64,000 nucleotides of DNA from Vitis vinifera. Taxonomy: Eukaryota > Streptophyta > Magnoliopsida > Vitales > Vitaceae. This document shows, piece after piece, positions 35,970-48,956 of the stretch. The notes under the pieces were generated by a model. That model saw only the letters and a program-made list of their open reading frames with translations. It was not told the origin of the DNA and did no database searches. Location of the stretch: contig NC_081820.1 of the NCBI RefSeq assembly GCF_030704535.1, positions 18,467,501-18,531,500 on the forward strand, given 5' to 3'. How positions within the stretch are numbered: position 1 is the first letter of the stretch; each line of letters begins with the position of its first letter. The translations under genes and the position numbers were made by a program.

Positions 35970-38900
35970 TATCCCTCTCTCCATGGTGATGAGCTCTAGC
36001 TCTTCCATTCCTAGAAACTCCCAAGGTTGGTAATTTTATTTCCCATCAATAGGTCACCTAATCAGCCCAAATATAGCTCAACTCCTTTTTGTCATACTAT
36101 CTTCTTCTTTGCTAACTCACAACCATACTGTCACATATGTGCATGAAAGTTTGATTCCCTAAATAACATAGAGGCCCTATAGTGTAGGGAGCTTTATATT
36201 TCGATGGTGAGATGATTGTGTGGCTTTCATTTCATGAATCCAAAAGCTACCTATACTAAATGTTAAGAGTGATGGTTTGTTTGTGACAGGGAAGAGTGTT
36301 TACTTAGCCATGGGGCCAACTAACATGAGTAGCACGATCTCCCCATGTGGATCAACTGGGATACCGTCAAGCCTAACGAGAGGGAAGGGGATCAACTGCA
36401 GCATGCATCACATGTGGGCCTTCCTATATTGTCGCATTGACTTTTGAGGGGGCCTAGACAAAGGTGGCAATTTCTCTTTGTATTTTATTTCCTCTTTTTG
36501 GCTTAGGAACTCGCTAGGTTTCCCTTCTTGATGGATTCCTCTATGTGCTACTTCAAACTTCAGCACTCGATTGTCCAATCACCCTAATTCTTATAGTAGT
36601 TGTAGTATTTATGTAAATTTCTTTTTATTGCTCTTAGGGGTTGGAATCCTCCATACCTTTAAGTTCTTATAATAATATTTTGTATGGCATCTTTAAGGGG
36701 ATTTAGCTTAGCCTAGGTTAGGTTTCCTACATGTTCTTGTTAATCAAAGTTGACCATTTATCTTTATAGGGTCTAACATCTTGATCACAAATCTCTAATG
36801 TAATTGAAATACTAAAGCTTAAATAGATGATAAATTTGATCAATAAATACAAGAGATAGGATTATTATAACTTATATTATTCAAGTTGTCCTCCTCTAGT
36901 ATTAACACTAATGTGTTTGGTTGTTTTTAGGTTAAAAGGATTAATTATTTACTTAGAATGAAAAAAACCCAATTAAAACAAATGAGGATAATTCACAATC
37001 TAATCTATGATCTATCGAGAGAGAAAGCAATATTTAAATTAGGGTTTAGGATCAAAGTTTACCTGACATCAGATTTAAGTCTTAAAACCAATTTGCATGT
37101 AGAACTTTGCTTTTAAGTTTGGAAAACAAATATCTTAAACCGTTTAAATATGATGGTTATTTTGATTTTCAATTCTATCCAATCAAAAACTCAAATCCAT
37201 TTTGTAGATTCAACATTTACATTTGTTAATAAAATATTAAATTAAGTTAATTAGCAATCAAGGTCTTGCTAAGAATCATTAGTACATTGGTGAAAATCTT
37301 TTGTACCTTATTTAAGGCGAACTAATGCAGAGAATTTATTCTTTTAGATTCAAATATGAAAACATAAAGAAAATCATTCAAAATTAACCATATTATTCTA
37401 GCTTGTCATTTAGATTTTTCACCTTCATGTTAACATCTTCATATCTTAAGTTAGCCAAACATGGTAAAAGATATCTCCTTATAATCAATATTTGGTTGTC
37501 ACAAAAATAAAATAGAAAGAATAAAGAAAAAAAAAACTAAAGCTTTGTTGAAGAATTCAAGATGAAGAGTTCAATCTATCTCTTTACAAAACTACTATTT
37601 TTTTCTTTTCTTTTCTTTTTTTTTTTTAAAAAACTTTAAAACAAAACAAATATATATAGACTATAGACTAAGCCTAAAAAAGACACAAGGTATCTTCTAT
37701 TTGGTTGCTTATTTCAAAAATTAGATTCTAAATACAAAAAATATGTAAAATTATGAGTTCTAAATATCTTGGATGCATTTTGAATTGAATGGTAGCTTGC
37801 AAAGTGACTCCGAAGTCAAACAAAAGGTTAGACATTAAGTTCAAAATTAAAATGAGCTCAAAGTATATTTTAAACTCATAAGTGGGAAATTCACTAAACA
37901 ATTTCAAACTCAACTTTCCTATTTATACAATTCACTTCAAATACACGTATTTTTCTTACTTCAACTCTAATTCATGAATTGTTTATTAACTTATTGATCT
38001 TCAAAATTACATATGATTTGCATTGAGAAGATCATGGGAAGTGATCCAAAATTCCATGTGATATTGTCAAGTTTGACCTCCAAATCAAATTCTGTTTTGA
38101 ATTTGATTGCATTTACTTCAAACCTCCTCTTGATTATTAGCCGACTATGTCTCTCTTGTTTTGACTTTTTAAGTCTCCTTTTTACTTAACAAGTTTCGGG
38201 TCTTTCATTTATTTATGCATATTTGATCCCTTATTCTCCCATACTTAAAAATTCATTTATTATTATTCGACTTTCTTCTTTCTCAATTAAAAAATTAAAG
38301 AATTTTCTTTTTTTTTTTAAAAAAAAAACCTAAAAGGATGCTCTGGAATACTTGGGTGGAGGGTAGAGAAGGTGGCAGAACTGTAAAGCTAAGGGAGTAG
38401 TGTCAGGCTCTGACACACCCCCCCAAAAAGATGTAAAAGCAGATTCACAACTGTTTTCCAAAATTACCCATTTTTATTTTTTAAAATTTATTTTTTATTT
38501 TTATTTTTATTTTCTGATCCAGAGGGCTCTGACGCATGGGACCTTGTCGTAAATGACAAATTTAATGTGGCTCAAAATCAAATTACAGCCAATCGTCCTT
38601 TGAGCTGCATGGGCCTGTAATGGACCTTCATGCATCCGATCACGCCCTTTTGAAATTCGAATTCCTCTGCGATGCGAGGGAATCGCCGGTACTCGGTACT
38701 CGGTACTACGTGCCACACGGTAGACGTGGGTTTAACCGTTCAAACAAATCAACTCATCAGAGTGTGGGACCAGGGTGCAGAACAAATCCAATCTTTGGGC
38801 CCACCACTTTTTCACGCCAAATGATTTTCCGACCCTTAGATCTGTCGATCATCATAAGTGGGACCCGGTGATCATAGACCATGGCACTTGTTGTCTGGTA

Positions 38901-39556
38901 TGAGTGGGTATACAGTAGAGTTACCCCACATCACAGAAAGCTCCTTTATCAGAAAATCAAGGAATGTGGATGACGAATCATATAGTCCTTCAGACGATCT
39001 TGAGCTGCTAACATGTTGGTGAGCACCCATGGGAGCTCATAATTATTCAAAGAAAGTCAATAAATCGAACGGTCAGGATATCAAAATCAGAGATTTATGA
39101 TCTTTTTCCTTTTGTTTTTTTTTTCAGAGCCATGGCTTCCATTTGAAGAAGGATGGTGACTTCTCTGCAGATTCTTGTCTCTTCCTTCCCAGTCTCCCCC
39201 ATTTTCCCTTCTCTTTGTCCAACATACAACACTGGAGAGAGACTGAGAGATAAAGATCACACCTGACATTCTCTTATTTAACTTACCATACAAAATATTC
39301 AAATTTAAATATATATTTTTTTCTTATCCTTTTTTAGATTTTCAACCATACCAATGTGGCAGCAGTTTCCGAGAGAGGAGGGAAGAGAGAGAGGAGATGT
39401 GGGGGCATTTTGAAATAATAAAACTAAAAGCAATACAGGAACGTGGGTTTCTGAAGTACTCACTCCGCTATTTTCAACCAAAAACAAGCATGGGCTTCTG
39501 AGAGAGAGTTTGGAGAAAGAGAGACACCATGAACAACAAACATGGCTTTCTGAGCG

Positions 39557-39558
<2 letters not shown>
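35970..39558. other. Intergenic; no gene recognised; includes upstream region of the LRR kinase
   Basis: 36000-37900 has ordinary intergenic composition with no credible protein. 38400-39080 is somewhat GC-richer and contains a CGGTACTCGGTACTCGGTAC triplication at 38687-38706. 39080-39558 is the probable promoter and upstream leader of the receptor kinase gene; I see no single convincing TATA position. Confidence 0.5.

Positions 39559-39593
<35 letters not shown>
39559..39593 (+). repeat. GA microsatellite in the 5' leader of the LRR kinase gene
   Basis: About 17 GA repeats, 20 bases upstream of the start codon at 39613. GA/CT tracts in 5' leaders are common in plants, can bind BBR/BPC GAGA factors and are length-polymorphic. 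Confidence 0.85.
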
Positions 39594-39596
<3 letters not shown>

Positions 39597-39612
39597 AGAG
39601 AGATAGAGAGAC

Positions 39613-42600
39613 ATGGCCATTTCAGCATTTGTTTCCACTCTTTTCATCTTCTTCACTCTCCAGGTTCCTTTACTCGTCCATGGAACTTCAGAGCTCAGAT
39701 CTCTCATGGTGATAAAGTCCACATTGGACCCCCACAATCTCTTCCTCTCTTCCTGGACCATCAATGGTGACCCATGTGATGGGTCTTTTGAAGGCGTGGC
39801 CTGTAATGAAAGGGGCCAAGTGGCCAACATTTCACTGCAAGGTAAGGGTCTCACTGGCAAGCTCTCGCCTGCCATTGCCGGGCTCAAGCACTTGACGGGT
39901 CTGTACTTGCATTATAACTCATTGTATGGAGAGATACCTGTTGAGATTGCCAATCTGACCCAGCTTTCTGATCTGTATTTGAATGTCAATAATCTCTCTG
40001 GGACCATTCCTGCTGAGCTTGGGAAAATGGCTACTTTACAAGGTGTGTTGTTGGTCCTTTTTTCTTGTTTGAACTTGTTTTTAGTGTTTCTTATTCTGAT
40101 ATGGGTGATGGGTTTTCGTTATTTTTGGAAAATGGGTAGTCACCAAGCTCTGTTTGGTTGCCTAGAAAAGCTAGGAAAAGAAGGAGAACGACATTTTGGA
40201 TGCCATATTTTTCCATGTTTGGGGGTTGAGGAAACGGAAACCTATATTCATCTCAGCCTGATACAACTATCTGGCCTAGCTGGAGTAGGCTTTTGATTTC
40301 TTATAGAACCCAAAAATACCATACATCATAGAACTACATTTGGTTTTATTTTCTTCTCTTCAGTTTTCCTGGCAACCAAACAGATGCTAAAATGGTAGCT
40401 GAGAATCTTCAACTACAGTTTTGCATCTTCATATTGGGGCAAATGGGTAGTGTCCAAGCTTTCTTAGCTCCTCATAATGGGGAAAAACGTTCAGTCTTGC
40501 TTGAAGGCTTCTGGGTTTTTGTTTTGTAGCATGCTTAGATCTTCTGTTGCTCAGCCAGTATGAGTAGACTCCAAGCTATGTATGTAAATCCAAATGCATG
40601 AAAATGCTCCAACCTTTTTCACAATTTATGCTTCTGCGAGACATTATCACTAAAAGCTATGAACTTTGTTCATTTGAAGCTAAAGAGATCCCTTAAAGTT
40701 ACCTCATATCCTGTTTTTAGGACTTCTGATTTCAAACTGCATTGTGGGTAGTCTCCAAGTTAGGTGTGGAACAGAGTGCATGAGAAAGCTTGAATTTTGT
40801 TAACTAATCTCTGTGTTTCTGCAACTCAGTCCATTTAGGTTTCAATAGAAAGCTTCAAACTTGCTTTTGTTTATGGTTTTTGATCTAAACATCATCAGTA
40901 TGCTTTTGCCTTTGTCTTGTAGTTCTGCAGCTATGTTATAACCAGTTAACAGGAAGCATACCCACACAGCTGGGGTCTTTGAAGAAGCTTAGTGTTCTTG
41001 CTCTTCAATCTAATCAGCTTACTGGTGCAATCCCTGCAAGTTTAGGAGATTTGGGAATGCTAGTGAGGCTAGATTTGAGCTTTAACCGCCTCTTTGGTTC
41101 AATTCCCAGAAGACTAGCTGATGTTGTTTCGCTAGAAGTTCTAGACATTCGAAACAATACTCTCTCTGGCAAAATACCTCCTGGTAAAGATGTTTTTATC
41201 TAGTTATTATCATTTCGATTTGTTGGAAAAGATTGAATTTAACTTTATCTTGTTCTTACTTTGGATGAAGCTCTGAAGAGATTAAATGGAGGGTTTCAAT
41301 ATAAAAACAATGCGCGGTTGTGTGGAGATGGGTTTTCATATCTGAAAGTTTGCAATTCTTTGGATCTTACTAATCAGAGCAGACCTGAACCCTATGGAGC
41401 CGGCTCAAATACTCAGTCAACAGGAGACATTCCCGAGACTGCAAATGTGCAGTTGCACTGTGACAAAGCTCACTGCTCAAATCCTTCTAAATCTTCACAT
41501 GCTCCAGTGGTTGTTGGAATGGTAGTGGTAACCATTGCACTGTCTGCTATTGGAATACTTTCCTTTGCCCAATACCGTCGCAGGAAACAGAAGCTAGGTA
41601 GCTCATTTGATATTTCTGATAGCCGTCTTAGTACGGACCAGGGGAAGGAGGTTTACAGGAAGAATGGCTCCCCGCTTGTCAGCCTTGAATACTCCAATGG
41701 ATGGGACCCTTTGGCTGATGGCCGAAATTATGGTGGTTTTCCTCAGGAGGTTTTTCAGAGCTTTAGATTCAATTTGGAAGAGGTGGAGTCGGCTACCCAG
41801 CACTTCTCAGAGGTTAATTTGTTGGGCAAGAGCAACTTCTCGGCAATCTATAAAGGAATTCTGAGAGATGGGTCTCTTGTTGCCATCAAGAGCATCAATA
41901 AAACTAGCTGCAAGTCAGAGGATGCTGAGTTCTTGAAGGGATTAAATATTTTGACATCATTGAGACATGAAAACTTGGTTAGGTTGAGAGGACTTTGCTG
42001 TTCAAAAGGTCGGGGTGAGTGTTTTCTCATTTACGACTTCATCCCAAATGGAAATTTGCTGTCCTATCTCGACTTGAAGGACGGTGATAGCAAAGTGCTC
42101 GAATGGTCCACTAGAGTTTCCATGATCAGTGGCATTGCCAAAGGTCAGTTTCATTTTCTGCTGATCTTTAGTCCAAATCTCTATTTTTTTTCACTTGGTT
42201 TTGTGAGAATTTGAAATTATGTGGAAATTAATTCATTTCATTTTCCTTTCAATTGAATTTAATGTTCCTTTCTCAAAATGATCGATCTTAACAATGCAGA
42301 TTCAATTTCAAATTGGAATTCTATATTTTTGTCATCTTCAAATGATCCTTGTAATAATTTACTGGGTTTTTTGAGGGACTCGAGCTATATTTTTGTAGTT
42401 TGTACTAAAATCCAAAATACTTGTTTATTGTATTTTGTTTATAGATTAGACTTGTCCTTTCCTCATGGAAACTTGCTTCTGAAACCTGATAAAGATGTCC
42501 ATTTGTCGGGTTTGTGTTAAATTGTCTGAACTGAGCTATGTTCCTCTTCCCATACAGGCATAGAATACTTGCATGGGTACAAATTGAACAAGCCTGCCCT

Positions 42601-43039
42601 GGTTCACCAAAACATTTCAGCTGAGAAGGTGCTCATTGACCAGCGACTCAACCCTCTGCTCTCGGATTCTGGCTTGCACAAGCTTCTTACCGATGACATT
42701 GTCTTCTCAGCACTCAAGGCCAGTGCTGCCATGGGATACCTAGCCCCTGAGTACACCACTACTGGCCGCTTCACAGAAAAAAGTGATTTGTATGCATTTG
42801 GGGTGCTAGTCTTCCAAATCCTCTCTGGGAAGCGAAAATTCACCAGCTCAATACATCTAGGTGCTGAGACATGCAGATTCCAGGATTTCATCGATGCCAA
42901 TCTCCATGGCAGGTTTTCTGAATATGAAGCAGCTAAGCTTGCAAGAATTGCTTTGATGTGCACCCATGAGTCTCCCATCGAGCGGCCATCAATGGAAACA
43001 GTTATCCACGAACTCGGTAACTGCAATAACTGTTTCTGA
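39613..43039 (+). CDS. LRR receptor-like protein kinase, LRR-IV type (At4g22730-like), predicted pseudokinase
   Basis: Four exons, 39613-40042, 40923-41183, 41271-42143 and 42558-43039, with consensus splice sites and matching phase, give 681 residues. Order: signal peptide (about 1-24), LRR N-cap with DPCDGSFEGVACN, five to six LRRs (LYLHYNSLYGEIPVEIANLT, LDLSFNRLFGSIPRRLADVV), a Cys-bearing juxtamembrane region, a membrane helix (about 308-331, VVVGMVVVTIALSAIGILSF), basic stop-transfer RYRRRK-like YRRRKQK, then the kinase domain (about 414-675). VAIK Lys (about 437) is present. The Gly loop is GKSNFS instead of GxGxxG, HRD is HQN (about 538-540) and DFG is DSG (about 558-560), so catalysis is doubtful. 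The whole-protein layout matches Arabidopsis At4g22730 and relatives, recalled from memory. It acts at the plasma membrane; ligand unknown. Confidence 0.93.
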
Positions 43040-44031
43040 TTTCCATGATTTCTTCTATAATTGCCTGAGAAATTTTCATATGGGCAATGGTAAAGCTTGG
43101 AATGAGACTATTATTATCACTAACCACCTACTGGTGTTGTAACTGGTAAGGTTTACCGGTATGTTTTGTGTCCTCTTGCTGAGGACTAAGGCTTTTTGCT
43201 GCATTTGATTGAATTTCAGTTTCTTCCGGTCCATGGGATGGATTTCTTGGGGATTTCGGCAGTAATCACTTGTACGAATGGGATGTTTCCTTGTAAAAAA
43301 AAAGTCCATTATCCCCTGTTAACTCTGCTTAATTTCAAATGTTTCAGAGCCAGACATTGGCTGAACTTAGTATATAATTTACGCTATTAAGTTTTTGACA
43401 TTATATGTGTAGTAGACTTCTTTGACATTATCATTGGGCAAGTTGAACGAGAGCAATAGTTCAACATTTTCATTAGGCCTAAAGTCAAGGAGAGGGAATA
43501 GGTCATGACAAGGCTTTTGCTGGTTCAAATGTAGGATTGCCTTTCTTCCTACTTCCCTTGAGGTGGTAATTGGTAAAATGGTTGGCAAGGGAAGTGGGAA
43601 AGACTTGGCCTTTTCCAAAATATAAGTATTGGGTTTTGTTTGGATCTCATGCATTATGGGAGAGCATCATATCAAAAGTTTCCTGTTTGTCATGATGGAA
43701 AATAAGGGAAGAAAAAGCAAATAGGATGAAACTATCCATATGATTTGAAACTTCTCATTCTCTATTCAGAAAGTGGGGAAATTTGACCAAGGAGAGAAAA
43801 TTGATCATGTTTCAAATTAAATTTCCATTACCCACATTTTTTTTATGGTGTTATTCTAAAATTGGCTTAGAATCATTGTTCAAAACCCTTGGAAATAAAC
43901 AAAATTAGAATCATGAGTGCATAATACCATGGAGTTTATGAAACAAGATGATTCTTAGGCAAATATTAGAGGAATGTGAGGTGGGTATTCAAGTAACCAC
44001 AATGAATACAACAATCGACATCAGAAAAGAG
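43040..44031. other. 3' flank of LRR kinase gene and intergenic; no gene seen
   Basis: 43040-43400 is plausibly the 3' UTR and just beyond. The remainder has no credible coding on either strand. Confidence 0.6.
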
Positions 44032-44573
44032 CTCGAAAATGGTTGTGTTAATGTGAACATGGCCTCATTCCAAATCTTGGAGAATATTTTTTAGTTATAC
44101 ATTAAACCAATAGAAACACGATATGTAAAAAGCTATATAACAATATATATATAAGAGAATGTTCTAGAATGGGAGTTGGAAAATGGCTGTGGCCTCATCC
44201 CAAATCCTAGAGAATATTTTTCAGTTATACATTAAGGTGGTGTTTGTTTTTTTTACTTAATTGTAAATAAAAGCTTAATGCTTAATAGTGTTAAATATTA
44301 AGTTGTTTGTTTTTGTAGTATTTTATTTAGATTAAATATTAAAAAAAAATGTTATTTTATCTATTTGGAAAAAGTTAAATATTTTGGCTTTTTGTATTTA
44401 GTAAAAGTTTATAAACTATAAGTCATGAAAAAGTATAAAAACAAACAACCTAAATTCTGAAAATAGATTGCTTTAAATAAAAAACCAAAAAAACAAACAC
44501 CCTCTAAGTCAATGGGAGCATGACACATAAAAAGCTGTATAGCAATATATATAAGAGAAAGTTCTAAAATAGG
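44032..44573. repeat. Tandem duplication (about 140-bp unit), second copy split by a MITE
   Basis: Copy 1 (44032-44172) contains GGCCTCATTCCAAATCTTGG, TTATACATTAAACC and AAAAAGCTATATAACAATAT. Copy 2 starts about 44175 with GGCCTCATCCCAAATCCTAG, reaches TTATACATTAA at 44235, is interrupted by the element 44236-44504 and resumes as TAAGTCAATGGG with AAAAAGCTGTATAGCAATAT to about 44573. Confidence 0.85.
44236..44504. mobile_element. Tourist-like MITE (269 bp) with TAA target duplication
   Basis: Left end GGTGGTGTTTGTTTTTTTTA and reverse-complemented right end GAGGGTGTTTGTTTTTTTGG are inverted repeats. TAA is present on both sides (44233-44235, 44505-44507). A 3-bp TWA duplication with GGNGGTGTTTG-type ends fits a PIF/Harbinger-derived Tourist-like MITE. 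The interior is AT-rich and non-coding. The adjacent unsplit copy at 44103-44105 shows the empty site. Confidence 0.85.
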
Positions 44574-47130
44574 GCAAACTAGTAGATAAAATGATAACAA
44601 ACAAAATGATTGAAAATCCCAATTATGATTTTCATGGTGGATCACCAAAATAATGTCTCGTCCCATTTCTTTTTAGACCTTTTCCCTTCCAAAGTATTGG
44701 TGTCTCAATGAATGGATCCTATGTAATAGCACCATGCTTCCATATCAAATCACATAATACCAACACTACTTTGTTGTTATTTTGATAGACAAAATGATTG
44801 AACAATGTTCACCAATTTCCTAACCTTGGGAGAGGGCCCAAGTTAATGTTTTGTTTGTAATATTGGTATCTTATTATATTATTATTTTTAACAAATATCT
44901 TTTTTTTTTTCACATAAAAGGATGAGGTCTTATTTGAAAACCGTTCTTAAAATCAATTTTTTATTCTTAAAAATAAATTTTTATTTTTTTAAATAGAAAA
45001 TAGTTTTTTGATTTAGAAAACAAATTTAATAAATATTCTTTAACAAAAATCAAGTTTTTAATAATTCATATTAAAAATAAGTGTTTTTGGAAATAAATTT
45101 TTAATGCTTTCAATTTTTTTATTTGGAATACTATAAAAAATATAGAGACTACCTTGAAAACTTTTACATTTTCAAACAACCGTGTAATGTTAGAGTTTTG
45201 ACCAAGAGTAGTCTTTTTTTTTTTTTTTTTGAAAAAAAAAAATTGGAAACTAGATCACCTACCAATATAATTCGCATTCCAGTGAATTATTGCCGTGTAA
45301 GCCTTTATATCACAAAATCATAATTGGTTACTATAGTTTTGATATTTTTTTTTTAAATGATAAAAACTATAGTCACCAACTAAAGTTTTGACTTAAAAAT
45401 CATATATATATATATATATATCATAAATTTATTATATTATTTTTATTTTTATTTATTGATATGTAAGTGGTTAATAAACTTATATGATTATTTTAAAAAA
45501 ATAATATATGAAATTAAATAATTGATATTTTAATTTGATATAAAAATATTTTTGTTTAATTTTATTAAAAAATAAGCATTATAAATTATTATATCAATTA
45601 ATAAGGAGGTCACTTGTATACATTGAAGATGAGATGGAACAAAAGTGACCACGATTTTAAAATAAATTTTGAAACCATAGTTACCAACTAAGAATTTAAA
45701 TTTAAGTTTGAGATCGTAGTTGATCACTACAGTTTTAACCATTTAAAAAAAATATTCAAAATAGTAGTGACCAACTACGTTTATATGATGTGAATGTTTA
45801 TATGGCAGAAATGTGCTAAAATGAAAATTATTTTAGTCTTAGGTCTAGTTTCCGGATTTATTTTTCTTTTTTCTTTTTTCTTTTTTTAAAAAATTACTTT
45901 TGGTCAAAACTCTTTTTAGAGACCAAATCAAGTTCACAAATAGAATTTTATTTTTAAAAATAATTCAAAATTATTTTTTGAGAATTGTTTTAAAAATATT
46001 CCGAGACTTGAATCTCACCTAACCAAACTTCGGGGAGAGAAGTTCCCTTTACAATTTGGGCTGATGGATCATAGATGCACACATTGAATTTATTTTAGAA
46101 AATAAACTATCATAGCTTCACATGAAAAGATGATATAAAGTATAAATAGAATAAGCTCTCACATATATATATCCACATGGTTTAGGAATATATGAGTATG
46201 AAAACTAATACTTAATTTCAAATTGAGAACCAATCATCTCGTATTAGAGTTATTATATGTATCAAAATTAAATTTGGTCATCTCGTACTAGAATTATTAT
46301 ACGTACTAAAATTAAATTTGATTTATAATGTGGTTGACAATATTTTTACAATGTTAAGAGAATCATCTATTAAGTGTTTCTTTAGAAAATATTATAAGTG
46401 ATCTTTCATACTTTTAAAAGTATTTCCTAAATTCTGTAAAATATTTAATTTTTTTTTTCAAAAATACTTCTTAGATTAAAAACGCTTTCTAAATTTGAAA
46501 AATTATGTGAACCAAATTCATTAATATTAAACCCATTTTTCATTTTTTTTTCCATTTTCCTTTTATTTTTATTTTTGTCCTATGGAGCTTTCCTTCAAAC
46601 TTTCTAAGATAGACCAGGTAAAAGAGACTAGGTCTTATGTCTTCAAGCTATGTCCCATAACTTTGGATAAAACTTTGGGCTAAGCGACTGGCATTGCATT
46701 GTCCAATTAAGGGCTTGTTTGGCTGGGGAAGCACTTTGTGTTTGGTCCAAAGACAGGTGGGTAGATGAAGGATATGCCATGCCATGGAAACCAATGTCCA
46801 TGAAAAGAGAAAAGCATACCAAAAGGAAAATTAAGTTGTAATATGTATGCTAATTTGAAGTGTCTTCCAATCACACCCTAATTGACCTCTCCCATATGCA
46901 TCCAAAATCTTTCATTAATTGAAAATATTTCTCAGATACCAAACATTTGACATTGAATTGATCCTTCAAAAAAGGTCTAATACATTTATATATAACTAGC
47001 TACAAGCCATGTACATTTGAGATTAAAAAATCAGCATGAGGCTAAAACCTCATACCTTGTTTGGTTGCTGGGAAAGCATTGGAAAAAAGAAAAGAAGATT
47101 CTGTCTTCTCCTAGCAACCTAATTGGAAAC
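44574..47130. repeat. AT-rich intergenic with a possible foldback element
   Basis: No gene seen. About 45326-45775 carries inverted ends (TTGGTTACTATAGTTTTGAT against the reverse complement of GTAGTGACCAACTACG) and repeated GTGACCAACTA/GTCACCAACTAA words inside, suggesting a decayed foldback element. A TA microsatellite lies at about 45403-45420. 46250-46310 holds a near-duplicate pair of ATCTCGTAYTAGARTTATTA words. Confidence 0.45.
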
Positions 47131-47885
47131 CTAAGCTTCTATTCGTTTCCCTTGTGGAAATCTGACCCTGAACACATGTTCTTCACCTGTGCATTTATCT
47201 ACTTTGACAACCCAATGACTCCTCTTCCCAACCCCACCACAGCTACCATTAACCTTTGCCTTGGCACCTATTCTGGTTACCAGCAACCCTTCTCCAATCG
47301 GCAACAGCTGAGTTTTTGATCCGTTCACCCTCCATGTCCCCTTTCCAAATGCATTATATCCAATAACAACAGCCCCATTAGGCTTCCCACCGGCTTGGAC
47401 CGCTCTCAGGATCCCTTCATGGTTCTCAAGATTGCAATCGATGAGGACGAAATCGGCTTCCATGTAGTCATTTAATAGGAGAGTCTGAGCTTCCCCAACA
47501 ACAAACTCAATGTGACATGCATCAAGGCCTAACAGCATTTTGGATGAGTGTAGCTCTTCGAGCCCCCGGAGGATGCAAACGACACGGCCACCGGTTTGAT
47601 GAGCCGCGGCCGCTAGGGCTAGGGCGGTGGAGCTGGTAACACTGGCGCAGGCAACAACCATAAGTTGGGCATTGTTGCCTGCAGCTAGGGCTGAAATAAA
47701 CTCGGCTACATCTGGCTCTTTAGCTCTATGTCCCTGCATTGATAGTAAGAATCCGGGTCAGAAAATGATGAAAAGAAAATTTTCTAAAGTTAAGAGGTGT
47801 GAAGGAGAAGGGTGTCTCAACAACTCACCATCTTCAAGGTGCTAAGGTAGGCTTTGGTGGCATTCTCAGCAGACCAACAAGCCAT
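47131..47885 (-). CDS. DUF1442 family protein (methyltransferase-like fold)
   Basis: Two exons, 47885-47829 (MACWSAENATKAYLSTLKM, donor GTGAGT) and 47733-47131 (acceptor AATGCAG, phase 0), encode 219 residues. Landmarks: EPDVAEFISALAAGNNAQLM, a glycine-rich Rossmann-like TGGRVVCILRGLEEL, FVVGEAQTLLLNDYMEADFV, LIDCNLENHEGILRAV, VVIGYNAFGKGTW, and a C-terminus reading GKRSHWVVKVDKCTGEEHVF. This is the DUF1442 layout known from Arabidopsis proteins such as At1g62840 and At2g45360, related in fold to SAM-dependent methyltransferases; substrate unknown. No signal peptide or membrane segment. Divergent base composition relative to its flanks reflects coding use rather than transfer. Confidence 0.93.
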
Positions 47886-47972
47886 TTTTCTCTTCTTATC
47901 TGCTTCTTGATTCTCTCCCTCTATCTCAATCTTCTTTGTTAACCTGTGATACAAAGGGGAAGGCCCTTCAGC

Positions 47973-47984
47973 TTTATATTTAAA
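47973..47984 (-). promoter_or_regulatory. Probable TATA element of the DUF1442 gene
   Basis: TTTAAATATAAA on the minus strand, 88-99 bases upstream of the start codon. This leaves room for a short leader. Position and sequence are consistent with a core promoter; no transcript evidence. Confidence 0.45.
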
Positions 47985-48956
47985 GGGTGGGCAGCCCTAG
48001 AGAAGCAATCGAGGGAGGCTGGCCATTGAAGGCACTTGTCATCCCAACTGGCAATGTTAAAAAATAATAGTAAGTAAACAAATTGGAAAATCAACTAAAA
48101 AATTATATCAACTAGAATGGGCATCAATTGTCTTTAGCTATAGATTCACAGTTCAATTTTTTTCGATCGGTCAAAATCGTATTAGTCCAAATATTCTTTT
48201 AGCCATGAGAAATTAATCTGCTTAACAACCATATTCAAACGCTAATTATTTATAAACTCCTGTGTCCAAATTTCTGAAAAAAAGTCTAATATTCAGGAAA
48301 AGATCGATGGGATTTAGATCTCTATAGTTATATATTAGGGTTGAAGACTTTGAGCCTCCATGCGCAACACAATTGCAATTAAAAATAACATAAAGTACTA
48401 ATGCTGCATTAATCAATCTTAATGCTGCCTCAAAAAAAATTGTTTTGGTGAGCTTCCTAGACACCAACTTGACGATCAATTTTTTTTTTTTAATGGCTGA
48501 TGCTTATCTTAATACTGAATCAGCACAATGCATTGGGGCTCTAAACCATTTCTGAAATATTCATCAATTAGCTGTAATGTCCCATATTAGAGGGACAATG
48601 GGAACTTTGGAACAAAAATGAAGAAATCTGTGGCAGTGTGTTAAGTTTTGTTAATATTTCTTGTAGACAAATCTAAACAAAGCCCATGTTAGTTCAGGCA
48701 ACAATCCAACAAAGTTATGGTTTTAAGTATATAAATTTTGATGGATTTAGCATTAGATTAGTGCAAAACTAGGTGCTAATGTAGACCGGTTTGTATCGCT
48801 TCGTACGGGCTGCTTTGAAAGCAAAAACATAGTCATGAATTAGGCTATTTGTGTTCTACTCAACCCTCATTCACAATCCAACTTTAGATTAAATACATGT
48901 ACATAAAATGACCATGGATATACTCCAAGTGACACCTCAAGATGAATTGGATATGG
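47985..48956. other. Upstream region of DUF1442 gene and intergenic; no gene seen
   Basis: AT-rich, without credible coding on either strand. Poly(T) tract at 48480-48490. Confidence 0.6.

Noticed and set aside
39474..39887. Minus-strand open frame overlapping the LRR kinase first exon
   Set aside because: It is antisense to a clear exon and contains the translated GA repeat as Ser-Leu runs.
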